Shown here in pieces: positions 23,493 through 31,854 of a stretch of 64,000 nucleotides of DNA. A program made the translations under genes and the position numbers. Every line of letters begins with the position of its first letter. The stretch's first letter is position 1. A model generated the notes under the pieces. That model did not search any database. It was given only the letters and a program-made list of their open reading frames with translations, and was not told the origin of the DNA. Source of the stretch: QHXM01 sp963697975 (lineage in GTDB: Bacteria; Acidobacteriota; Blastocatellia; Pyrinomonadales; Pyrinomonadaceae); the NCBI GenBank assembly GCA_963697975.1, contig OY969111.1:3100001-3164000 (forward strand), read 5' to 3'.

Positions 23493-25856
23493 ATGATCAC
23501 TCCTGAAGTAATCTCCGCACACAACCTGACAGACGAAGAATTCGCGCGCATTAAAGAGTTGCTGGGCCGTGAGCCGACATTCGCAGAGCTTGGCATCTTC
23601 TCCGTGATGTGGTCCGAGCACTGCTCCTATAAATCCTCGCGCGTCCATTTGAAGAGATTGCCGACGACGGGCGAGCGCGTCATTGTTCCGCCGGGAGAGA
23701 ACGCGGGCGTCGTTGACTTAGGCGATGGCTGGTGCGCCGCCTTCAAGGTCGAATCGCACAATCATCCTTCGTTCATCGAGCCGTTTCAGGGCGCGGCGAC
23801 GGGTGTCGGCGGAATTTTGCGCGACATCTTCACGATGGGCGCACGCCCGCTGGCTGCGATGAATAGTTTACGCTTCGGCAGGCTCGAAGATGAAAAGCAC
23901 GGAAGACGAAACCGTCGGTTGCTGGCGGGTGTCGTCGCTGGCATTGCACATTATGGTAATGCGTTTGGCGTGGCGACCGTCGGCGGTGAAGTCGCGTTTG
24001 ACGATGCTTATGCCTTAAATCCACTCGTCAACGCTTTCGCGCTTGGCCTTGTCCGCCGCGATCAAATCTTTTTCGGCAAGGCGACAGGGATAGGCAATCC
24101 AGTGCTGTATGTCGGCGCAAAGACGGGGCGCGATGGCATTCACGGCGCGACGATGGCTTCCGCAGAGTTTGACGAAGAGGCTCTGGAGAAACGCCCGACC
24201 GTGCAGGTGGGCGACCCCTTTCTGGAAAAGCTGCTGCTCGAAGCCTGCCTCGAAGCGATGCGGAGCGGCGCGGTCGCAGGCATTCAGGACATGGGCGCGG
24301 CGGGGCTGACTTCATCTTCGTGCGAGATGGCGGCGCGAGCCGGAACAGGCATTGAGCTTGATCTCTCTCTCGTTCCACAGCGCGAAGAGGGCATGACCGC
24401 CTACGAGATGCTGTTGTCAGAATCGCAGGAACGTATGTTGATCGTCGCGCACAGAGGGCGCGAGCGCGAGGTCGTGGACATCTTCCGCAAGTGGGATTTG
24501 GATGCGGTCGTCATCGGGCGCGTCCGCGAAGGCAGCCACATGCGCGTGATTCACAACAATGAAACGGTGGCCAACATCCCCGTCAGCGCGCTCACGGACG
24601 AAGCCCCACTCTACGAACGCGAGATGAAACCTGCTGTAGGACCTGATGTAGGACAGGCATTCCTGCCTGTCATGAGCGCGGAGCGCGAACAGAGCTTGAA
24701 CAATCAAGCGAGTAATCAGGTAAACGATCAGGTGAGCAATCAGGTGTTCGCGCCTGTCGGCGCTCAAGACAGACAGGAATGTCTGTCCTACAACGATTCT
24801 TTACTTCGTCTCGTCGCTGCGCCGAACATCGCGTCGAAGGAGTGGGTCTATCGTCAGTACGATCACATGGTGAGGACGAACACGGCGGTTATGCCGGGTG
24901 CGGACGCGGCGGTTGTGCGAATCAAGGAGACGCGGCGCGCGCTGGCGATGTGTCTCGATGGCAACGGGCGATACTGCGCCGCCAACCCGCGCGCGGGCGC
25001 GCGTCTTATCGTCGCCGAAGCGGCGCGCAACGTCGTCTGCACGGGAGCGCGTCCCATTGCCATCACCAATTGCCTCAACTTCGCTTCTCCCGAACGCCCC
25101 GAAGTCATGTGGTCTTTCTCGGAGGTGATAGACGGCATGAGTGAAGCGTGCAGGGCATTCAATACTCCCGTCGTCTCCGGCAATGTCTCTTTCTATAACG
25201 AGACGGAAGGGCGCGGTATCCTGCCGACGCCCGTCATCGGCATGGTCGGACTCATCGAAGATGTGCGCCGCGTCGTGCAGCACGGCTTCAAGGCTACGGG
25301 TGATGTGATCGCGCTACTGGGCGTGACCAACGACGATCTTTCTATCAGCGAGTATGCGGCGACTATCGAAGGCCGGACGACCGATGAGATGGTTCGTGAG
25401 GGCCTTGTGCCCGCGCTCGATCTTGAGCTTGAAAAGAGCGTCCAGGAGACTTGCCTGCGAGCGGCTGAAAGCGGCTTACTTCGTTCGGCGCATGATTGTT
25501 CGGACGGCGGGCTGGCCGTAGCTCTGGCCGAATGCTGCTTTTCATCGCTCAACCGTGAAGCCGTTGGCGCGGAAGTTGACCTCAAAGGCGGAACGCTTCC
25601 CCTCCGAACGCAGCTTTTCAGCGAGTCGCCCTCGCGCATCATCGTCAGCTTCGGTGAAGACGCGCTCGATCAAATAACAGAGATTGCCGCACGCATGAAT
25701 TGCCCGTTCACAATCTTAGGGCGCACGGGTGGTGAACATTTGAGCATCAAAGCTGACGGCGCAGAGGTAATCCATCTCCCCGTCGCCGAACTCGAAGCCG
25801 CCTGGCGCACCTCGTTGGCGTCGAAGCTCCACGCGGAAGTGGTGACTGCGGCGTAA
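23493..25856 (+). CDS. purL: phosphoribosylformylglycinamidine synthase subunit PurL, with an in-frame palindrome insertion
   Basis: 787 residues; the small-type PurL is usually about 720-745. N-terminal MWSEHCSYKSSR and VESHNHPSF are the PurL signature; GGILRDIFTMGARPLA, GAAGLTSSSCEMAAR and HDCSDGGLAVALAECC mark the two AIRS-like halves. It catalyses ATP-dependent FGAR amination with PurS and PurQ. Residues 386-433 (bases 24648-24791) are an extra stretch, VGQAFLPV...DRQECLSY, encoded by a repeat inserted in frame between the two halves, in a linker where an insertion would be tolerated. No ribosome site precedes ATG 23493 because a hairpin abuts it. Confidence 0.95.
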   Translation: MITPEVISAHNLTDEEFARIKELLGREPTFAELGIFSVMWSEHCSYKSSRVHLKRLPTTGERVIVPPGENAGVVDLGDGWCAAFKVESHNHPSFIEPFQGAATGVGGILRDIFTMGARPLAAMNSLRFGRLEDEKHGRRNRRLLAGVVAGIAHYGNAFGVATVGGEVAFDDAYALNPLVNAFALGLVRRDQIFFGKATGIGNPVLYVGAKTGRDGIHGATMASAEFDEEALEKRPTVQVGDPFLEKLLLEACLEAMRSGAVAGIQDMGAAGLTSSSCEMAARAGTGIELDLSLVPQREEGMTAYEMLLSESQERMLIVAHRGREREVVDIFRKWDLDAVVIGRVREGSHMRVIHNNETVANIPVSALTDEAPLYEREMKPAVGPDVGQAFLPVMSAEREQSLNNQASNQVNDQVSNQVFAPVGAQDRQECLSYNDSLLRLVAAPNIASKEWVYRQYDHMVRTNTAVMPGADAAVVRIKETRRALAMCLDGNGRYCAANPRAGARLIVAEAARNVVCTGARPIAITNCLNFASPERPEVMWSFSEVIDGMSEACRAFNTPVVSGNVSFYNETEGRGILPTPVIGMVGLIEDVRRVVQHGFKATGDVIALLGVTNDDLSISEYAATIEGRTTDEMVREGLVPALDLELEKSVQETCLRAAESGLLRSAHDCSDGGLAVALAECCFSSLNREAVGAEVDLKGGTLPLRTQLFSESPSRIIVSFGEDALDQITEIAARMNCPFTILGRTGGEHLSIKADGAEVIHLPVAELEAAWRTSLASKLHAEVVTAA
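24648..24791. repeat. REP-like palindrome pair inserted in purL
   Basis: The left end (24648-24671) is GTAGGACAGGCATTCCTGCC plus TGTC, the right end (24768-24791) is its near-perfect inverse. Each end is itself a hairpin: GACAGGCA-TTCC-TGCCTGTC on the left and GACAGACA-GGAA-TGTCTGTC on the right. Between them is a tandem run of AATCAGGT-like units. Total length 144 bases, exactly 48 codons. The plan (two inward-facing palindromes) is that of REP/BIME-type elements. Confidence 0.87.
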
Positions 25857-25878
25857 AAAGATGTTAAGGAATATCTCG

Positions 25879-26415
25879 ATGAAGCGAGCAATATTAATTT
25901 TGTTCGGTCTCTTCCTGTGCGCGCAGGTCGCTTCCGCGCAGCTCGGCAACGCTCCGAGGAAGACGCCGCCCGATCCGCGCGTCAAGGCTGCGCTTGAGGA
26001 GATCGGCTATAAGTATGAATTGACGGAAGACAACGACTACAGACTGACAATCGAAAACGATCAGATAGAGAAGGTGGTCAACGGGAAGACTACCTACAGA
26101 AGCCAGCTTGCTTACGTTAACTCGAACACCGAAAAATATTCTTCACTTGAAATCAGGGAGGTCTGGTCTCCGGCTTTCTACTCAGCCGGGCCGCTCTCCG
26201 CGGCAATCGCCAACCGTCTGCTGCGTGAAAATAATTCCGTCAAATTCGGCGCGTGGCGGGTAGACGTGCAGGAATCTTCGGGTAAATATCTGACGATGTT
26301 CGCCGTGCAGATCGCCGCCGATAGTGACGCCGAATCACTGCGACTCGCGATTAAAAGCGTGATTCTGGTCGCCGACCGGATGGAAAAGGAATTGACCGGA
26401 AAAGACGATTACTGA
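25879..26415 (+). CDS. secreted YbjN-like protein, tentative
   Basis: 178 residues from ATG 25879 (AAGGA upstream). Signal peptide (ILILFGLFLCAQVASA) and a single domain: VKAALEEIGYKYELTEDNDYRLTIEN, then strand-rich SQLAYVNSNTEKYSSLEIREVWS, and long final helix (LRLAIKSVILVADRMEKEL). The two alpha-helices flanking a beta-sheet are reminiscent of YbjN or type III chaperone-like folds. Function unknown. It begins 22 bases after purL. Confidence 0.6.
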   Translation: MKRAILILFGLFLCAQVASAQLGNAPRKTPPDPRVKAALEEIGYKYELTEDNDYRLTIENDQIEKVVNGKTTYRSQLAYVNSNTEKYSSLEIREVWSPAFYSAGPLSAAIANRLLRENNSVKFGAWRVDVQESSGKYLTMFAVQIAADSDAESLRLAIKSVILVADRMEKELTGKDDY

Positions 26416-26419
26416 AGAG

Positions 26420-26530
26420 CAGGGATGAGGGCGGAGGGATGAGGGATGAAGTAAAAGCCGGATTGAATGATTGATTCAATTGACTTCTTTACTCAACCCT
26501 TTCATCCCTCATCCCTCATCCTTCATCCTT
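26420..26530. repeat. inverted tandem-heptamer hairpin (GGATGAG units)
   Basis: AGGGATGAGGGCGGAGGGAT and more (26420-26450) is mirrored by CATCCCTCATCCCTCATCC up to 26530. The 50-base centre contains its own small palindrome, GAATGATTGATTC. The same unit occurs at 32960. Confidence 0.8.
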
Positions 26531-26537
26531 ATTCTTG

Positions 26538-27386
26538 ATGCACCCGCGCTTCATCCATAACGATCACCTGCTGGGCACGACGAAAGAGCGCGTCGAGGCT
26601 GTCTCGCTCTACGGGCGCGGCGTCTTCACGACGCTCGCCGTCCATAATCACCAGCCGCTTCTATGGGCTGAGCATTGGGCGCGTCTCGTGGAACATGCTG
26701 CGCGTGCGAGTGTGGGCCACATCGAGTTTGATGAAGCGAGTGTCAGTGGAATGCTTGCGCGCCTGATTGAAGCGAACAAGGTGAAGGAAGGCCGGGCGCG
26801 CGTGACCGTGCTGGCTACGGCGGAGCGCGGCGTCTGGAAAGTGAAAGCTCCCAGTGATCGCAAGACCGATCTGCTGATAATGACGGGGGATGCTCGCGCC
26901 CCGTCCGAAGACGGACTCGCGCTCACCATCTCGCCCTACCGCGTTAACACGCTTTCGCCCCTCGTTGGAATCAAGAGCATCAATTATCTGGAACACATTC
27001 TCGCCTGGGAAGAGGCGCGCGCGCGCGATTTCGACGAAGCCGTGACCTTAAACGAGCGCGGCGAGATTGTCTCCACCACGATGGCAAATATCTTCTGGGT
27101 GATCGACGGCACTTTGCACACCCCCGCTCTCACGACGGGTGCGCTCGCAGGCACAACACGCACCTGCATCATAGAGCTTGCCAGCGCTCTCTCCATCCCG
27201 CTTGTCGAAGGCGTCTATGAATTATCTGATCTGGGGAATGCGGATGAAATTTTTCTCACCTCCGCAGGGCACGGCGTCGGCATCGTGACGACCTTTGATT
27301 TTCACCGCTACAGCGTCGCCGTCGGCTCAGTCGCCCTTCGCCTGCGTGAAGCGTTTAGACAACTGACGATTCAAAGTGATAGGTGA
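26538..27386 (+). CDS. class-IV PLP aminotransferase-fold enzyme (aminodeoxychorismate lyase or branched-chain aminotransferase type)
   Basis: 282 residues. Fold-type IV: PLP Lys in VGIKSINYLEHILAWEEA (the K of the SINYLE segment), substrate and phosphate contacts in FDEAVTLNERGEIVSTTMANIFWVIDG and TTGALAGTTRTCIIELA. The family includes BCAT, D-amino-acid transaminase and PabC; the TLNERGEIVSTTMANIF segment and the 280-residue size fit PabC or a BCAT paralogue, and I cannot choose between them. The stop TGA is in the following hairpin, and the start codon lies just after another hairpin with no ribosome site. ATG 26538 is used instead of the adjacent TTG. Confidence 0.85.
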   Translation: MHPRFIHNDHLLGTTKERVEAVSLYGRGVFTTLAVHNHQPLLWAEHWARLVEHAARASVGHIEFDEASVSGMLARLIEANKVKEGRARVTVLATAERGVWKVKAPSDRKTDLLIMTGDARAPSEDGLALTISPYRVNTLSPLVGIKSINYLEHILAWEEARARDFDEAVTLNERGEIVSTTMANIFWVIDGTLHTPALTTGALAGTTRTCIIELASALSIPLVEGVYELSDLGNADEIFLTSAGHGVGIVTTFDFHRYSVAVGSVALRLREAFRQLTIQSDR

Positions 27387-27431
27387 TAGGTGATAAGCGA
27401 AAGCAGTTTCCTATCACCTATCACCTATCAC
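27376..27431. repeat. inverted tandem-heptamer hairpin (GTGATAG units)
   Basis: AGTGATAGGTGATAGGTGAT on the left contains the stop of the upstream gene; CCTATCACCTATCACCTATC returns on the right. Loop AAGCGAAAGCAGTTT. One of the most regular members. Confidence 0.92.
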
Positions 27432-27441
27432 TTATCGCCAT

Positions 27442-29400
27442 CTATTTTCTAGCCAGCACAACCGGAGATTCTTCCGCCGCGCGGATGCGCTCGAAGAAGG
27501 TGCGGACCTTTGCGTATTGGTCTGCCGGGATGGTTGCGGCGCGCTGGACGAGCGTGCGTGTGAAGACGAGGTGGCCGTCTTTGACTTCATAGGTCGAGGC
27601 GTAGTTGCCAAAAGAAGCTTCGAGCTTCACGGGGTCGGGCATCTCGTCCACGTTGAAACCTTCCGGGAGTTTGACGCGCACCGTCTCCGTGTAGGCGTGA
27701 GAATCCAGCACGACGGGGTTCTTGCGCGATGCTCCGGTCAGCCAGAGCCAGTCGAGGCGCGAGACGATGGCAGGCTTGAAGACGAGCAGGCGATCCTGCA
27801 TCAGTTGCGCGTAAGACCCGGCGGTGAATTCAACGTCGAGGGCAAAGTTGCCGTCCGCGTGATTATCCAATGGATCAACCTTTGAGACTTTCGCGCCCGA
27901 CGCTCCCTGCGTAATCCACCTTTCGATGACTTTCGTGTAGTCAGGGCGCGAAAGGCGACGAAACATGCCGCGCTCCAAAACGGCAGACTGCCCGATTGAT
28001 CTCTCGGAAATGGTCGCGTTGATTGAGCCATCGGCGGCCAGATTCACTTCCGCCTTACGCTCCAGCCGGTTGGATTCCGGAGGCGTGCTCGGCATACGCA
28101 GAAGCGCGCCCGCGTCTCCGGCGGCGACGAGCGCGAAGCTGCCCTGCTCGTGATTGGGTAAATCGCCGACGGGCGTGTTGTCGTCCGTCGCATCGAAAAT
28201 CAGGAGGCGGCCAAGCGCAGCGTGCTCGATGACGGTCGGCGATTTCGTCTCAGTGCCGACCTTGATGGCGATGATGCAGTGATTGAACTGGCGCGGGCTG
28301 GCCCAATCTTCACGGACGTAGGTCGGGTCGCCTGAGAAGATGAGGACCGGATAAGCCTCGATCTTGACGGCCTTGAGCATGGCGCGCATCAGGTTCGCTT
28401 TGTCTTTGCAGTCGCCGTATGATTTGGCGAAGACTTCCGTCGCAGAGTGCGGGCGATAGCGCCCTACTCCGATCTGAATGGAGATGTACTGCAAGTTCTG
28501 TACGTAGCGCCCGATGATTTGAATACGCTCAAGCTCCGTCCTGGCGTTAGCCGTCAACTCGCGCGCTTTACCTGCGAGCTTATCGTCAAGCGTTACCTGC
28601 GGATCGCTCAACTCCGAATACCAGCGCGAGACCTCAGACCAGTTAGCGAACGTCTTCGCTCCCGGCGCTTGCGAGCTTGCGGGCGGGCTGTAGTTGATCG
28701 CCACGCGCGGCGCGAGATTGCTGACGGAAGGATCGGACGGCTCGTCTTCGATGAAAGGCAGGTCGCGTAGCTCCCACGTGTAGGTCGAGCCGCTGGCGGT
28801 CGCGTCAATCTTCGCGTGGTTGAAAGTGACGCTCGAAGCCGTCCAGCCTGCGGGAAGCTGTAGTTGGTAGCGCGATTGAACGACGGGCAAATTCCCCTGA
28901 AAATACCAGAGCGATTGACTGAAGTACGAGCGGCTCTCCGTGACGGTCTGATAGCCGAAAATCATCCCGGCGTCGGCCTCGTTCGAGGCGTCAATGACCT
29001 TGTAGCGGCTCTCGTCGTAGACATCGTTATTGGCCGATGCTATGTCGAGCGTCTGCTCTTTGCCGTAGCGTTTGACATCGCCGCCCGGACGAATCAGCCA
29101 CGCTTTCATCTCTCGCACCTTGCCCGTATCCGTCACGTAGAACTCACGCGCGACGGCTTCCCCGCGCCCTTCGCGCTTGAGGATGCGAACGGCATAGGTC
29201 GAGGTCGTCGTGATGCGCCCGTCTTCACCGACCGTGACGATTGACTCGTCAAGCAGGACGACGGCAGGGACAGCCTTGTCATACGCGGGAACTTTTTGGG
29301 CCGCAGCCTGCTGCAACCATACGGGCGCTTCATCGCCTGCGAAAGCGGTTGAAGCGGACAAGAGTATGAGGACGAAGAATCCGAGTAGGCGATGAAACAT
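27442..29400 (-). CDS. exported DUF3857 protein with intact transglutaminase-like domain
   Basis: 652 residues. Signal peptide (LLGFFVLILLSASTAFA), DUF3857 domain (about residues 50-225, TSTYAVRILKREGRGEA...WLIRPGGDVKRYG), transglutaminase-like domain (about 255-400) with all three catalytic residues: Cys in YGDCKDKANL, His in FNHCIIAI and Asp in LIFDATDD. The C-terminal part is a strand-rich DUF. These proteins are common in Bacteroidetes and Acidobacteriota, where they are thought to act on exported peptides or proteins; the substrate is unknown. It is downstream of a second homologue on the same strand (29514), which lacks the triad. Confidence 0.87.
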   Translation of the reverse strand: MFHRLLGFFVLILLSASTAFAGDEAPVWLQQAAAQKVPAYDKAVPAVVLLDESIVTVGEDGRITTTSTYAVRILKREGRGEAVAREFYVTDTGKVREMKAWLIRPGGDVKRYGKEQTLDIASANNDVYDESRYKVIDASNEADAGMIFGYQTVTESRSYFSQSLWYFQGNLPVVQSRYQLQLPAGWTASSVTFNHAKIDATASGSTYTWELRDLPFIEDEPSDPSVSNLAPRVAINYSPPASSQAPGAKTFANWSEVSRWYSELSDPQVTLDDKLAGKARELTANARTELERIQIIGRYVQNLQYISIQIGVGRYRPHSATEVFAKSYGDCKDKANLMRAMLKAVKIEAYPVLIFSGDPTYVREDWASPRQFNHCIIAIKVGTETKSPTVIEHAALGRLLIFDATDDNTPVGDLPNHEQGSFALVAAGDAGALLRMPSTPPESNRLERKAEVNLAADGSINATISERSIGQSAVLERGMFRRLSRPDYTKVIERWITQGASGAKVSKVDPLDNHADGNFALDVEFTAGSYAQLMQDRLLVFKPAIVSRLDWLWLTGASRKNPVVLDSHAYTETVRVKLPEGFNVDEMPDPVKLEASFGNYASTYEVKDGHLVFTRTLVQRAATIPADQYAKVRTFFERIRAAEESPVVLARK

Positions 29401-29419
29401 CTTTTTATAAACCCCTTTT

Positions 29420-29512
29420 GATTGCGGATTGCGGGATGCGGAATGCGGATTTAAGAAGAAGCAGAAGCCTCTTGCTTTTCAATCCGCAATCCGAAATCCG
29501 CATTCCGCAATC
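29420..29512. repeat. inverted tandem-heptamer hairpin (GATTGCG units)
   Basis: GATTGCGGATTGCGGGATGC and further units (29420-29450) pair with GCATTCCGCAATC and its run (to 29512). The loop is GAAGAAGCAGAAGCC-TCTTGCTTTTC. It stands between the two DUF3857 genes and ends next to the stop codon of the second. Confidence 0.87.
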
Positions 29513-29513
29513 G

Positions 29514-31502
29514 TTAGTTCGTGGCAGTTGTCGCGGCCTGTTTGAGCGTGATCGTGTGGTTGTCCCGCTTATGAAGCGTGTCGAAGTACGTTTTTATCTG
29601 GCTATAGTTGTTAGCGTCATAAAACAGGCGGTCAATGCCATTGCTTCCTGCGCCGAAGAAGAAGTTGCGCTTGTAGATTAGTGTGCGCTGATCCTTCGTG
29701 GCGAAAACCTTCACGTCATAGACGCTCAGGTTGCCGGAGCCAAACGGCGCAGGCGAGTCCGGGTTGTCGAGAGTAAATCCGGCTGGCAAGTCAATGGTGA
29801 CTTCGTCTTCCTCCGACCAGGGATAGTGAAAGTAAACGGCGTGCCTTCGGCTGCTCGTCTGGAAGAGCGGGCTGACCCCATGCTGGAAGAAAGCCGGTTG
29901 CAGGAACAGGCGCTTGCCCGTGCGCTGCGCGTAGCCCGGAACGCGCACATGGAAAGAATAGATGAACGGCTTCACAGGGTCTGTGATGTTCTCTATCTTA
30001 ATTTCGGAAAGCTCCGCCGTGCTCATCTGCGCCTTGAGCTTATCGCGCAGAGTCTCCTCGCGCTGGCTGGCCGAATCGTCGTCATTATACTCTTTCTTCT
30101 CGGCAGCCAGATGCCCCGTGTATTCGATACGCACGTCGCCTTCGAGCGTGCCGTCCTCAAGCAGACGAAACTTGCCGGTGCGCTTCTCGTGCGACTTCTC
30201 CGGCGCGGCGACCGTCGTGTTCACCCAGACAGGCTCTTTCGAGTCTGTGACGAGCGCTTCCTGTCCTTCCTCAACCCAGCCCAACATGCCAAAGGGCGTG
30301 TACATTTCCGCCGGGTTGAAAAAGCGCCATTCTTCGCCAACGCGCACGGCGATGAAGGACGAGCCGAGAAAAGAGGCGTTGGCGAGGTCGCGCGTAAAGA
30401 AGAGGTCATCGCGGTTGCCGGACAGAGCGATGCGCGCGTCGAATCCGGCGGCTTTGGCGAGCGCGGCAAAGAGCAGGTCTATGTTTATGCCCGTGCCCAT
30501 CCCTCGCTTGAGCGTCTCGGCGGGTGTCTTGTTCCCTTTGAATTTGCTTCTCTCTTCTTCCGTCATCCCATTGGCGTCGTCGCTGACGTTCTTGATTTTG
30601 GTGCGGCAGAAATCGTAGATGCGCTGGAGCTTTGCTTCGGGAGTTGTCGCGTCGCCGATGATGCCTGTGACCGCCGCCTTCACCTCGTCGCCTGCCTTCA
30701 TCTCCTCCTTGGTCGCTTCGTAAATTAGTTTGCCGAGGTTCTTCCAGTATTTGTCATGGTCTATTTTGTCGCCGTCAGAGTAGTAAAGGAAAACCCACGA
30801 GCGGACGCTGTTTTCGGGCGGCATCTTCGACTCTTCGCGGAAGGCCGGAACGTTCGTCATGGTCAATTTGTGGAAGTCGTCCTTATCTTTGACGAATCGC
30901 GCTTCACCCATGTTAAAAGGGCGATACTGCATTCCGACGTAGGGCTTGAGATAGTAAGTGACGGTTTGAACAGGGATTTCGCGTTGAAACTGGAGCCGCA
31001 GCCGGTTGGCGCTACCATTCGGCTGAACTTCGCGCCAGCGATATTCGATAATCGCGCCCGGCTCCACGCCCGGCAGCGCAAACGATTTGGCTTTGAGCTT
31101 CAAACCGCTCAGCTTGACGATGGTGCGCTCGAAGACATCTTCTTTCTTCAACTCGATAATCGTGCCATCGGGCTTGATGACGCGCGCCGCAATGTCCTGG
31201 ATTTTGTTGAAGCCAAGATAAGGCAGATCAACCTTGCTCTGCGATTCACGGCCCCGCTCGTTGAAAACTTTGATGCGGACGTAGTTCTTCAGCGATAGCT
31301 CATATTGCTGGCTATCGTCTACGCGCACTTCCCAGAAGATGGCTTCCGCGTCGGCTTCTTTTTCGACGGTGGGAGCTGTCAGCGCCAGTTCAGCCGGGTC
31401 GACGGGCTTCCAGTTTTCTCCGGCCAGCGCGGGAGAAGCAGCCGAAGCAATCAGGCAGAGCACAAACAGGGGGATGAAGAGAAGGGAACGAGGGAACTTC
31501 AT
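29514..31502 (-). CDS. exported DUF3857 protein with degenerate transglutaminase domain
   Basis: 662 residues with signal peptide (LLFIPLFVLCLIASAASPALA), DUF3857 domain (about 50-230; FNERGRESQSKVDLPYLGFNK, VIKPDGTIIELKKEDVFERT) and a transglutaminase-like fold (about 265-410). The catalytic positions are lost: where the paralogue has GDCKDK this has GTGINI (Cys to Gly), FNHCII becomes FLGSSF (His lost) and FDATD becomes FNPAE (Asp to Asn). The fold is kept (DLLFAALAKAAGFDARIAL), so it is probably a binding pseudoenzyme working with the neighbour at 27442. AAAGG lies about 11 bases before ATG 31502. Confidence 0.85.
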   Translation of the reverse strand: MKFPRSLLFIPLFVLCLIASAASPALAGENWKPVDPAELALTAPTVEKEADAEAIFWEVRVDDSQQYELSLKNYVRIKVFNERGRESQSKVDLPYLGFNKIQDIAARVIKPDGTIIELKKEDVFERTIVKLSGLKLKAKSFALPGVEPGAIIEYRWREVQPNGSANRLRLQFQREIPVQTVTYYLKPYVGMQYRPFNMGEARFVKDKDDFHKLTMTNVPAFREESKMPPENSVRSWVFLYYSDGDKIDHDKYWKNLGKLIYEATKEEMKAGDEVKAAVTGIIGDATTPEAKLQRIYDFCRTKIKNVSDDANGMTEEERSKFKGNKTPAETLKRGMGTGINIDLLFAALAKAAGFDARIALSGNRDDLFFTRDLANASFLGSSFIAVRVGEEWRFFNPAEMYTPFGMLGWVEEGQEALVTDSKEPVWVNTTVAAPEKSHEKRTGKFRLLEDGTLEGDVRIEYTGHLAAEKKEYNDDDSASQREETLRDKLKAQMSTAELSEIKIENITDPVKPFIYSFHVRVPGYAQRTGKRLFLQPAFFQHGVSPLFQTSSRRHAVYFHYPWSEEDEVTIDLPAGFTLDNPDSPAPFGSGNLSVYDVKVFATKDQRTLIYKRNFFFGAGSNGIDRLFYDANNYSQIKTYFDTLHKRDNHTITLKQAATTATN

Positions 31503-31773
31503 GTCTTTAACCTTTCGCCGGATCGTAGGGATTTTAGTCTGGGGCGATCTGGCTTGGAGAATTGGTTTAAGGGTGAAGCGGCGTTGTCGGTAAAGCCACC
31601 AGAGCGTGAGCGACCGGAGATTCTAAGCTAAAGACGGGAATTTATGCAAGCGGGGAAAAGAGAGTTTCAGAGCCGGGTTTTGCCACGTTTATTGCAGGCG
31701 CGCTTTTATGGAAATGAGTCGGCTTTGAGCGTCTGAGATTCTCAGGTGGCGTTCAGTTCGTTAGCTGGAGCTA

Positions 31774-31782
31774 TGCTATAAT
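31774..31782 (+). promoter_or_regulatory. extended -10 promoter of the aldolase gene
   Basis: TGCTATAAT is a perfect extended -10 element (TG-N-TATAAT, hexamer 31777-31782). No good -35 hexamer is seen at the normal distance (a weak TTCAGT is 19 bases upstream), which is acceptable for extended -10 promoters. Transcription would start near 31789, leaving a leader of about 65 bases to ATG 31855. The rest of the 31503-31854 gap holds nothing else I can name. Confidence 0.55.
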
Positions 31783-31854
31783 ACGTGCCTTGATTATTCC
31801 TATTTCAGTGAGACAATTTAACTGTAAGGTTTGCATCTCAGGAGGATTCGTCAG

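Noticed and set aside
24648..24791. Insertion sequence or intein in purL
   Set aside because: Only 144 bases, no transposase or intein motifs; palindrome ends fit a REP-like repeat.
29826..30728. 300-codon ORF opposite the second DUF3857 gene
   Set aside because: Antisense shadow; no motif, unusual composition, and the opposite strand codes for a clear protein.
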